Shown here: piece by piece, positions 44,617 through 54,180 of the stretch | Position numbering within the stretch: position 1 is the stretch's first letter | How the letters are laid out: every line of letters starts with the position of its first letter | NCBI GenBank assembly: GCA_025024175.1 | Contig: QCXZ01000064.1 | Span: 58,115,325-58,179,324 of the forward strand | Source of the DNA: Rhyzopertha dominica | Taxonomy: Eukaryota; Arthropoda; Insecta; Coleoptera; Bostrichidae | Direction: 5' to 3' | Length of the DNA stretch: 64,000 nt | Program-made: the position numbers and the translations under genes | Notes under the pieces: generated by a model | What the model was told of the DNA's origin: nothing | Databases searched by the model: none | Seen by the model: the letters and a program-made list of their open reading frames with translations, nothing else

Positions 44617-45955
44617 TATTTAAAATCGACTCCCAGGCCTAGGAGGTAGTCAGGGGTGCAACCAGAAATTCCGCCCTCATTTTTGTAGTTGATATCAAGC
44701 GGCAAACCTAGTACTGCCACCAGCAAGTGACAAGAAAAATCAATGTGAATTTATGTGGCTCTCGCAGCTCATTGAAACTTGTACAGACAGATGAGTAGAT
44801 CAAGCAGGTATAAGCAAAAATGACCCTTAACCCAAATTATTATAAGAGTTTAAATTGTATGTAAATCCTCGAGAACATACAGATTTTATTAAAAAATATA
44901 CCAAGATTTTCCCGTTTATAGCAATTTTTGCCAATTTGAATTAAAAATGGGTTAGTAGTAGTCGGATCCAGTCCCATTTATCTTTCAGTACTATACATTT
45001 TTCGGATATACCCTTCAAATCATATCTCTATTCAAAAATTTTCCGCTGAAACCATTTTTCGCATTTTCAAAGCGTTTGCAGTTCGAATTTAACCGTCACA
45101 TCCATTTTTAGTCCATCTTGACGCGAAACAATGTTTGTGATTTTCACATTTCTCTATCTCGGAAACTGTAAGTACTAGAAAAACAAAACTTTATAAGACA
45201 TCGATACACTGTTTGTTGACCCTAAAAGCTGTTTAAAAAAATGTTAAACGGTCTGGTTGCGGAAAAAAAATTAAGAATGTCGAAATATTGTAACTTTTTG
45301 GTGTTGTTTCTGTTTTCAGCAATATAGGAGCAGATTTATTCTTTTTAGCAGAATTTCAACAATCGGATCAACTATATAGAAAATTTAAAAAGTCAGTCCC
45401 CAAAACCGTTTGCCTTTTTAGATGAGACTTGGATATTTAGTAAAGGTGGAGAAAAGAGATTTGGCAAGACAACGAAATGTGGAACGGGAAAACGTTACAT
45501 TATTGTTTATGCGGGAGCAAAATGGGTTGTATACCAGAAGCAGTGACGAGGAGTCAGACGATTATATTGAAAATACGAACGCCGTTTTCTTAGAGAATTG
45601 GTTTGAGGAGTCTGTCTTAAGAGAACTTGAAGATCCATCTGTTATTGTATTGGATAATGCCTCGTACCACAGCCGCAGAAATTAGATGGCTTAACGAACG
45701 CCAGATTTCTATACCTGCAGATATCTATTTAAAGTCTAATTTACTAAAACTGGCTAAAGAAAGTGGCCAAACTGAAAAATGTTTGTACAAGTTTCAAAGA
45801 GTTGCGAGCGGCACACAAATTCACATTGATTCTTCGTGTCATTTACTGGTCACAGTACCAGATTTGCGGCTTGATCTCAACTACAAAGATGAGGGCGGTA
45901 CCTCTGGTTGCACCTCTGACTACCTCCCAAGCCTAGGCGTCGATTTTATACACTT
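44617..45955 (+). mobile_element. DDE transposon with about 175-bp inverted ends
   Basis: Left end 44617-44790 and right end 45779-45955 are inverted copies along their whole length. Landmarks: AAAATCGAC at the tip, GGAGGTAGTCAG, GTGCAACCAGA, CCGCCCTCAT, TTTGTAGTTGA.ATCAAGC, AATCAATGTGAATTT and TTGAAACTTGTACA. The right half holds a piece of a DDE transposase that runs into the right repeat. The left half, where the N-terminus should be, has no recognisable coding sequence. A 1.34-kb deleted copy. Confidence 0.85.
45395..45780 (+). pseudogene. DDE transposase fragment (Tc1/mariner-IS630 superfamily)
   Basis: Begins in FAFLDETWIFSKGGEKR (first catalytic Asp, about 45420). It continues, partly in shifted frame, to NTNAVFLENWFEE, then LEDPSVIVLDNASYHSRRN with the second Asp at about 45654. 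After a shift it reads PRTTAAEIRWLNERQISIPA and YLKSNLLKLAKESGQ. The second block and what follows match an arthropod transposase group with DNASYHS and a T-A-T-R-K-A-D-I-I-type helix. The region with the third catalytic residue is deleted, since the right inverted repeat follows directly. Confidence 0.75.
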
Positions 45956-47844
45956 TTCCAAAGTGGTTTACACCGAAAATTGTAAATTAAATCAGAACCA
46001 GAAATAACATTTCCCAGAAATGCAACAGCAACTCCTATTTGACAAGAAGAAAAATTTCCAGTTTAGGGGAATCCATTGCTTATAATATTTACACTTGTAA
46101 TTCTTATCCACAGACCCAAATAGATTCTGGCAATATATTGATTCAAAAATGAGTTCGCGTATTCCAGGTACTATGAAATACAGTATTTGTTGTTGACTAT
46201 TTTTCTTTCAATTCCAAATGTAATAACTCTACATGTACTAATGTGAAGTCTAAGCTATTATGTAGCAGTCTGGCCAGAAATAACGCAAAATTATATTCCG
46301 GAAGTTGAAAAGCAAGTCAGCTACAGAAGTAGACAGACTCTTAGTAAAAGATTGCTACAGGATCTTCGTTGGACCACAATTTATACTGTTTAACTTAATT
46401 AATGTCCTATATTTAAGACGCAATCTTGTAGAAAATTAGCATTTCATATCGTTAATTTGTAATTTTGAAAAAGCACTTACAATTATAATAATAATATATT
46501 TCCAACAGGTAGGTATTATTTGTTGCTTCTTTAGTGGTGGATAAGAAAAAAAATTAAAAGATCGTCCATTTATAGGGGTGCAATTCATCCCATAAAGCTT
46601 GTACGTAAAAATTTTTTTGTATGGTACGTTCTTTCCGGACACCCTGTATATACATTAAATACACCTTCCTTTATTTGCGTTCAGAACAAGTAAGCGCTAT
46701 AATATTTAAATTTGTCGCCTAGCTGCTGGTCCTTGTACTAAAATTTTGACAAAGGCTCGCTTCTGCGGTAAATATAACGTTAATGATTGACGGTTAAAAT
46801 CGTGAACTCATCATCTGTCTGCAGATTTCCAAAAGATGATCGTTTTAGTGTTTGAGTAAGAAACATGTACCGTACAAACTGGATGTTACGTTTACTCATA
46901 ACCACATTATATAGTTAAGGATCTAACCTAAAATTTGAACGCGCCCTTAAATTGATAGTACGAGTACCAGCGGCATGGTGGCTACTTATCACAGTTTTGA
47001 ATGACTTATGCGACATCCAGTTATTTAGAGATCAGTGGAAAAATGCACAAAGCATGATTACAAACATCTACATTTTATTGATCATAGATGATTGACCACA
47101 CAAAATTATTAGATCAACATTAGTTATCTATGGAGTTCGATTTTAATTATGTGGGTGTTCCCGCCGATGTGGTTAAACTCTTCCAAAACACAAATTAGCT
47201 TTGAAATACAATGGACTTCTAAAATTGTGTCAGCTTTAACAAAACTACTATATCTGTTGGAAAAGGATTATAGAAGAAATTTGCTAGCCTTGTAGGCTTC
47301 TGACCTAAATGAATTAATGATGAACCTTAAATAACACCATTAAACTATTTCATATTCTAGCTAGCATTAATTTGGCGGCGACACAGAGAAACGTAACCTT
47401 TCTTTCACTCTACAGTTATCATAATCCAATATTCCGCCTAACATTCGTGTAATAAAACAATAAACGTAAATTACTTTGCGGAACTAAAAGCATAAATATT
47501 GAGTGTAATTAATATACCTGCCGGAAACATTTCCAAAAAACAATTGCAGTTTCCTCTCATAAATAAATAAGTAATGGGAAACTGTTTTGTTTCGTCGTAA
47601 TGAAATTTTTATGTAAATAAGCCCCACTGGTAAAGTCTGCAATACCAGATTAATTCGTAATTACGCCGGGCCGCCCTCGGTCAAATATACAGACTGTCTG
47701 CGGTTTAGACTGAACAGTACGCTTGAATATTTTGAATCGAACCAATATAATGCATCCTTAGTGCCTCTTAGAGAATGTATAAGCCATTTTATCACAAGCA
47801 GGCAAATGAATTTAAAAATGTGTTGTCCGAACGAGCAAAATAAG
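45956..47844. other. No gene; possible MITE tip near 46640
   Basis: CCGGACACCCTGTATATAC at about 46635-46653 resembles the ends of the MITE at 25804-26078, but no inverted partner was found. The 47.35-47.7 kb part has mixed CpG content. Otherwise nothing recognised. Confidence 0.35.
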
Positions 47845-48187
47845 TGATGATATCTATCGTTTCATGAAATCCAAGCTTAATAGCGATCCCCTAGGTGACA
47901 CGATAGCCAGATTATCTGAACATTGTTTAAAATCTATTTATTTCATATGGAACGATAGTTTTTATGAGCAAAAATCAAGTTGTGCAATGGGTTCACCTCT
48001 AAGTCCTGTAGTAGCCAATTTGTTTATGGAATATTTTGAACAGGTAGCGATAAACAGTTTTCAGTTTAAGCCCACTTTTGTTATTTGGCCCCACGGTATA
48101 GAAGAGTTGGGTAGGTTTCTAAATCATTTGAGCAGACATAAAATTTACTATAGAATTAGAAAGCAATGGTAGTTTACCTTTCTTGGA

Positions 48188-48919
48188 TTGCCATATTTGC
48201 CGAATAAACACTGGGCAGTTAGGACACAAGGTTTACAGAAAACCAACACACACAGACCGATATTTACATGCCACATCTCACCACCCTCCCTCCCAAAAGA
48301 ATATGGTCTTATAAGGACGTTATTTGTTAGAGCACAAAGGATATCAGACGAAAGTTCTTTACAAAAAGAAATATATCATCATAAATCAGCGCTAGTGAGA
48401 AATGGTTATAGCAATAAGAATATTTGGTCAGTTTTTAATAAAAGTGCTCATCCAAATCAAGTAAATTCTCAGCCAGGACAAAGTAAATTGAAGTTGAGTT
48501 TGCCTTATGTACAAGGCCTTTCGGAAAAATTAAAGAGAATGCTTAGAAAACACGATACTTTAGTTGTTGATAATACAAATAATAATTTAGATAGAATTTC
48601 AAATTCTACTAAAGACAAAGTACATTTAGAGAGTGAAGGTGTTTACAAAATTACTTGTTCTTGCGGAAAGTGTTACATAGGTCAAACTAAAAGAAAAGTA
48701 GGTACGCGTTTGAAAGAACACATACGTGCTACTAATATGCAACGGATAGATAAATCTTCCGTAGCTGAATACTCATATTTGACTAAACACATGATTGACT
48801 TTGATGAAACAAAAATTTTACATAGAGAAAAATATTATCACAAACGTCTAATAAAAGAAGCTATAGAAATTTGTAGAAATACTAATAATTTTAATAGGGA
48901 CTGTGGAAATTATGAGTGA
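48188..48919 (+). pseudogene. PLE linker and GIY-YIG endonuclease, best-preserved copy
   Basis: A 243-codon open frame. It starts in a part shifted against the RT frame, continues through KSALVRNGYSNKNIWSVFNK and VQGLSEKLKRMLRKHDTLVV, and reaches the nuclease. That begins with GVYKITCSCGKCYIGQTKR (GVY and YIG signature intact), followed by VGTRLKEHIRA with the conserved Arg, the HSYL.KHMIDF helix (here YSYL) and FNRDCGNYE at the stop. The domain itself could fold. The element as a whole is dead because of the RT damage. Confidence 0.9.
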
Positions 48920-49112
48920 CATTTGGAAGGCTATTTTGTAGTTATCTTTTATCAAGTAGTTCGTGTATATCTAGTACGTAGGTAGTTCCTTTTTCGTCGT
49001 TAGGTTCTTTTCTATCAGGTTGGCACGTTGTTTCTATGACGTTCTCGGTGAATTGTTTATTTACTTTCAAAATTCTGTTTGAACTTTTGTCAGGTAAATT
49101 TTGAAGTTCTTA

Positions 49113-49288
49113 GGGCCCGTTGCACAAAGCGTGGTTAACCAGACCCCCTGGTTAACACGCGGTTAACCAGCCGTTGCCATAGGCAGCACCAATGAAGAAC
49201 GCTTAAAAAGAACCGTTTCCATGACAATTGCCCGTTGACCGCGTGTTAACCAGGGGGTCTGGTTAACCACGCTTTGTGCAACGGGGCC
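49113..49288. repeat. PIF/Harbinger-like MITE inside PLE copy C
   Basis: A 176-bp element with inverted ends of about 54 bp starting GGGCCCGTTGCACAAAGCG and ending with its complement (GCTTTGTGCAACGGGGCC). The repeat also holds a GGTTAACCAGACCCCCTGG block. The flanking triplets are TTA (49110-49112) and TTG (49289-49291), near the 3-bp TWA duplication of PIF/Harbinger. Copy B at 9564-9575 shows the empty site (GGTTCCTGGTCT). Non-coding. Confidence 0.92.
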
Positions 49289-49290
49289 TT

Positions 49291-49332
49291 GGTCTTTGAC
49301 AAAGATTACAGGTGTAATCGAAACGTCAGACT
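49291..49332 (+). ncRNA. Hammerhead-like motif in PLE copy C 3' UTR (U3-A8 core)
   Basis: Stem I GGTCT (49291-49295) pairs AGACT (49328-49332). Core UUGACAA (49296-49302), one extra A. Stem II GATTAC (49304-49309) pairs perfectly with GTAATC (49314-49319), loop AGGT. Then GAAAC and triplet GUC ending at 49327. Core positions 3 and 8, normally C and G paired to each other, are U and A, so the pairing is kept. Helix III is the loop-less ACGU. The MITE sits just in front of stem I. Confidence 0.62.
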
Positions 49333-49380
49333 TATAACTTTTTGTCAGCGAACTTTCCGAAAATATATTATCTTATATTA

Positions 49381-50200
49381 TGGACGCTGACAGCATTCAC
49401 CCACGTATATAATATCATCTTATTTCACCATACTAGCTCACACATTTACTTCTTAAGAACGATATTCTGTTGATATTAATGATAATTTTGTTGTGTTCCT
49501 TTATCCTTGTACATCCGCCTACATTCTCAGTAGCAATTCTTCATTTTTTTATTCATATCTGATTATTTTTTTACATTTCAATCAGTGCAACTTGGCCCCA
49601 AAAACCCAGCGATTTCAACCTTCTTGTAATTCAAAAGATGGTTGCGTGTCGTGGACAGCCAAACTGTGCCCGCGTTTCGCTGAACCGGCTCGATAATGAT
49701 CCATTTCCTATGCGTGGGATAATCAGACACACACAATTTTCTATACCAATCCGAAGTCATTATGCAGGCGTGAATTAAATTGTTTCCGGATCATGTGCGA
49801 ACGCAGTAAAAAGAAGGGCGCATTAGATGCGTATCAACTTATCCTAGATCTATGGTTCGACGCTTTATTGAACGCACGCACTCCACGTTTCCTGATTGTA
49901 CCTAGTTCCATTCTTTGTCGTTTTCCAACTGAAACCGAACAATTAGCTGCGTGCCACCGGTGCGTTATGGCGCGATTGTCGATCTTTTTTGGCTTAACAA
50001 AAATTAGTTTTACCACTACTCTAGCACATCATTAGATGTTCTAACATTGTTTGTGGTTTTCCATTTATTTCTATTTTCAGTTGTAACAAGCGTTGTTGTC
50101 ATTCGTTCATTCGGTTTCTTCGCTATAATTTCATATTGTGAATTTATGTTTAGGGAAGTGTCAAATTGTGAAGTGAGAGATATTATTTTTATGGACTTAG
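49381..50200. other. No gene recognised
   Basis: An 80-codon plus frame (49793-50035) and its antisense frame overlap without known motifs. The segment 49.6-50.0 kb is relatively CpG-rich. It ends at the 5' truncation point of a non-LTR element. Confidence 0.35.
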
Positions 50201-50204
50201 TGTA

Positions 50205-51748
50205 ATTCTATTGAAAAGTGTTGTAGATATCCTCATTAGCCCTTTAACAAAATTAATTAATAGATGTATTTCTAGTGGTGTCTTCCCGGAATGCTTAAAA
50301 AAGGCTTTGGTAATAGCGATTTTTAAGAAAGGCGGCGCTGAATTACCCAGCAATTACAGACCAATCTCGTTGCTTCCTGTGTTTTCGAAGGTTTTGGAGA
50401 AGGTTATGGCTTTACAGTTATCTAGTCACTTTGAAAAAAACAACATTTTTGTGAGAAATCAGTATGGATTTAGGAAATCACTATCTACTCAGGATGCTTT
50501 ACTTTCTTTTGTCGAACTAGTCGAAGAGTCTTTTAATAAAGGCGAGTACCTAATTGCTGATTTTTAGACCTCTCGAAGGCTTTCGACTGCGTATCACATA
50601 CTTTACTAGTTCGCAAATTATTTGCTTACGACGTTCACCCACTAAGTTGCAGATTAATAACATCTTTTTTAACAAATCGGTCCCAAAAAGTGATTTGCAA
50701 TGACAGTCTATCGCATGAGATGCCTATTAACGTTGGTGTGCCTCAAGGGTCAATCTTGGGGCCTCTCCTGTTCATAATTTTTATCAATCATCTTCCTGGC
50801 CACCTACCAGTGAGCACTTCTGTGATCTATGCAGATGATACAAACATCTGTGTGTCTGGTGTAAATTTTTAACATCTATCGAAGGTAATTCAAATAGAGC
50901 GGTCGAAGGCTTCTGAGTGGTTTGTTAATAATCGGCTATCACTAAATATTGACAAATGTATTCAGATAATATTTACTCTTAAAAATCTAAAACATGTGAC
51001 TTATATCGAGAATTTAAATTCTCATAATAAGTTTCTTGGTCTGACCTTTGATTTAACACTACTTTGGAAAACACACTGTGAAATACTCTGTAAAAATATT
51101 AGCAAAACTACTTATCTCCTACGAAATCTATCCAATAGTGTTACACAAAATACACTTATAACTGCCTATTATGGTTTGATTCAGAGTCACCTACTGTATG
51201 GTATCCTGATCTGGGGCCATGCGACCTGTCGTTACCAGGTATTTTCTTTGCAAAGACGAGCGATCCCTATTATTTATGGATTAGATTACCGAGCTGACTG
51301 CAAACAAGCTTTTATAAATTTAAAAATTTTAGCTTTTCCTTGTTTGTACATACTTCAATGTTGCACTTATGTTAAGGCCAATATATCTACTTTTAGCACA
51401 CATAACAACACACACGATTACATTACTCGTAATAATGAGAACCTGGTAACTAAATCTGCTCGAGTAACTAGAACGCAAAATGGCACAAGTTTTAACGGAA
51501 TAAGATTCTACAACAGTTTGCCGAATACCAACAAGGACTTCCAATTAAAACATTTTTAAAACTGAACTTAAAAGGATCCTCTGCATTAAGGCGTTCTATG
51601 ACCTCGAAGAATGTCTCCAATACTTCAAATTGTTGAAATAAATGTTTGATTGAATAGTTGTATATATGTGTATTGTGTAATAAGTTTGACGTATGTAAAG
51701 CAAAATTGTTGCTATTGACATGAATAAAATTATTATTATTATTATATT
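50205..51748 (+). mobile_element. Non-LTR retrotransposon, 5'-truncated, ATT tail
   Basis: Contains most of an RT domain (50211-51559) and a 3' UTR ending in a TTATTATTATTATTATA run at 51729-51748. The endonuclease domain that should precede the RT is missing. The 3' repeat tail and the RT type (jockey superclade) resemble the minus-strand copy at 13763-15030. Confidence 0.9.
50211..51559 (+). pseudogene. Non-LTR reverse transcriptase
   Basis: Ordered motifs: FPECLKKALVIAIFKKGGAE, LPSNYRPISLLPVFSKVLEK, then NQYGFRKSLSTQDALLSFVE. These are followed by a stop in front of LSKAFDCVSHTLL at 50567, VGVPQGSILGPLLFIIFINH and VIYADDTNICVSG (catalytic Asp pair). Then WFVNNRLSLNIDKC, KFLGLTFD, QSHLLYGILIWGHA, LQRRAIPIIYGLDYRADC, ending GIRFYNSLP. 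The damage is light: one stop replacing a residue before LSKAF, one shift near 50870 and one near 50990. It is therefore a fairly recent insertion. Confidence 0.92.
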
Positions 51749-52594
51749 GACCGCGAACACAATATCTCATCATGATCATTCTCGTCTCATTGCTCCGCCA
51801 AAAATTCGTGCGATTCGTTTTTGTAAATTTCCTACCTTGACCATTCTTTGGCAGTTCTTCACCGAGTACGGTCGTAGCCGAATTAAATGTCACTTATTTT
51901 CCATCGTGCTATCGTTGAAGAGATTCAATTCTGTGCTGCTTAAATTTATCTTCTCACGCCAAAGAGAGGTATGATATTTCTTCTTCAATTTTCTGGAATT
52001 TCGCCCTTCCTTATGGACGTGTATTGCATACCATCCATTCAAGGCCTCAAAACGTTGCCTTTGTTGGTTCCAACGAAGTCTTCCAGAACAAGGAAATATC
52101 TCCGTTTTTGGAAACGCAGCCAGAATTATCACATCAATTACCGTGCGAAGAACTTGTAGAAAATCGTATTGAGGCAAATCAACTCAGAGTATACTACTAT
52201 CTCAAGCTCCCTAAAGCGCCGGAGATGGCGAATAACAAACATTCAAGATAAGTGCTAAAATTTGAAACGGGTACGTTTTTGGTAAATACTGGGCACCATG
52301 ATCCGCAAACTTTTTTTATATGTGTTCAAGTTATATTATTTGCCTTTTTTATTAATCTTAACGTTTTAAACTTAAAACCTCTAAACTTATCATAATTTGT
52401 GAGATCTTTGTAAAGCTTTATGAAGATTATTCATATTCTTGTGTCACCCTTATATAAGATACTGTTGGACGTTGTTGACTTGTGATATATTTAAAGCCTA
52501 TTATACACTCAATTCTTTCAAGCTGGTTTTGTTTTGTTTTACGGTATTTGGTTTCTGAATCTTCCAGGCGTAGAAAAATTCAGTGGCGCTCTGT
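51749..52594. other. No gene recognised
   Basis: Overlapping open frames on both strands (51890-52251, up to 95 codons) have no recognisable motif. Confidence 0.35.
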
Positions 52595-53157
52595 AATCGT
52601 AGCATAGTGGTTTAAATTGGAATGTTTCTTGATTTCTCGAGAAAAATTTGATGATCTTTACAAAAAAAGACAATTGAACATCATCTGTCAAAGATATTGA
52701 CTAGAAGTTTGTTATTTTGAATAGAATGACCCCACTTTTTCGCATTCTATTCACCACATCAAATTAAACAAACAAATATTAAGATACCAACACCCTATAG
52801 TCATTTGTTTTTGAGATATTTCAAGTAATATGATTTGAGTTCACGAAACAGTCTACAATAGCTAATTTTTTTATTTGAAATCGTAGCATAGTGGTTTAAA
52901 TGGGAAAGTTCCTTGATTTTTTGAGAAGAATTTACAAAATAACAATTGAACATCATTCTACGATTTCAAATTAAAAAGTTAGCTATTGTATAGACTATTT
53001 CGTGAACACAATTCATATTACCTGAAATATCTCAGAAACAACTGACTGTAGAGTGTTAGTATCTTAATCAAAAAACTTTCCCATTTAAACCACTATTCTA
53101 CAGTTTCAAATAAAAAAGTAAACAATTTTAGACTGTTATCGTGAACACCCTGCATAT
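52595..53157. repeat. Nested fold-back repeat
   Basis: Two levels of inverted repeat. Inner: 52789-52884 and 52957-53056 are complementary over about 95 bp (ACGAAACAGTCTA, AATAGCTAA, TTTGAAATCGTAG blocks). Outer: CGTAGCATAGTGGTTTAAA at 52600 and at 52880, and its inverse TTTAAACCACTATTCTACAG at 53085. The right tip reads CGTGAACACCCTGCATA, a typical MITE end. The left tip is not clear. Non-coding. Confidence 0.8.
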
Positions 53158-53261
53158 TAGAAATAGATCCACTGCATTTACGTTTATTTTTAAAACATAC
53201 ACGTACTTGCAAGAAGACGAAATTCATATTTTTCTGAAGATCACGTTTTCAAAATATTGAA

Positions 53262-53490
53262 GGATGCTTACTTCTGGAGTAGATGGTATTACTAATTTCC
53301 TCTTAAAGGATTGTGCTGGTATTTTTTCTACACCGCTTTTAAACCTTTTAAACCATATCCTTAAGATGTCTACTATTCCGGATTTCCGGAAGAGATCCTT
53401 TGTGTGCCGAATATTCAAAAAGGGTAACATAAATAATATTTCTAATTATAGGCCGGTTTCCCTTCTGTGCATTTTTTTTTATATTTCGAA
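53262..53490 (+). pseudogene. Non-LTR RT fragment (N-terminal palm)
   Basis: SGVDGITNFLLKDCAGIF, then LLNLLNHILKMSTIPDFRKR, then VCRIFKKGNINNISNYRPVS and a short further piece (ISNAF). This is the start of a jockey-type RT (GxDGI..FLLK, P..WK...I.PI.KKG, NYRPVSLL). About 75 codons, then cut off where antisense mariner sequence begins. Confidence 0.85.
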
Positions 53491-54180
53491 CGCTTTTATA
53501 TCAACAGCCGTATGAAAGTGTCAAGGGCGCACTTTCTACGCATCACTATGGTTTTATACGTAAAACGCCGATTTCACCTCAAACGTATCTTTTTAAAAAT
53601 AGCAATAAAGTCATTGAATATCCAAAATACGTTGCCAACGCTTCGGCAGTAATATGTTGTCATTAAATACGACACTTTTGTCAAGATGTTTCAGCTGTTG
53701 GAACGCATACGCTGTTGCAGGGCTTTTATCCTTTCAAGTCAATAAATCGGACTTCACGAAATTCTGCTCCTTTCCACTGGAGGAACAGAACGAAATCTGG
53801 AGGACTCATGTTAGAGCTGTACGGAGGATGTGGGAGAATTTCACTATAGTTCTTCTCGCAAACTCCTTTGACTGACACTGCTTTATGCGATCAAACGTTT
53901 AGAGCAAGAGGATTACGCCGCTGTCTTTCATATCTCGTCTACACTTTTGGAATCATGCTTTTAAGACATTTGTCTTTTGGTACTTGTCTATTGCTTGTTT
54001 GTCCATGCGTTCTTTTTCTTGTCGGTAGCAGTATGAGCTCTCCAACTTCCGTGGTCGCCTTTTACACTAGTCCAGCGCTTTTGAACGCTTACTCCATCAA
54101 GTTACTATTGAACTATCCATGTACGACTCCTGGCAAGCTTCTTGTAACCCAACAGTTTTTTCGCTCAGTGTTTGAATATT
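53480..54180 (-). pseudogene. Mariner-like transposase relic, antisense
   Basis: On the minus strand, through several frames: SYMDSSIVT-WSKR and RRPRKLESS (N-terminal part, 54060-53960). Then ILPHPPYSSNMSPPDFVLFL at about 53810, which is the third catalytic Asp block (PPYSPDLSPPDF.LF) with SPD changed to SSN. Then the helix after KGAEF.EVRFIDLKG, and LPKRWQRILDIQ near 53640. It is old and internally deleted; the HDNAPAH block was not found. Plus-strand open frames here (53654-54182) are shadows of it. Confidence 0.65.

Larger units (their letters stand above)
47845..49380 (+). mobile_element. Penelope-like retroelement, copy C
   Basis: RT fragment (47864-48170), linker with LSLPYVQGLSEKLKRMLRKH, GIY-YIG domain to GNYE (stop at 48917), then the 3' UTR, interrupted at 49113-49288 by a MITE, to about 49380. 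At the extreme 5' end about 20 bp (GATGATATCTATCGTTTCA) are in reverse orientation relative to copies A and B, typical of twin priming during target-primed insertion. The RT has lost the codons for WYRYVDD by a deletion (FQFKP joins TFVIWPHG), so it cannot polymerise. Confidence 0.88.

Noticed and set aside
46635..46653. MITE boundary from a CACCCTGTATA tip
   Set aside because: No second inverted end within several kb, so no element can be delimited.
50211..51559. A host gene encoding reverse transcriptase
   Set aside because: The ATT tail, 5' truncation and stops mark it as a retroelement insertion.
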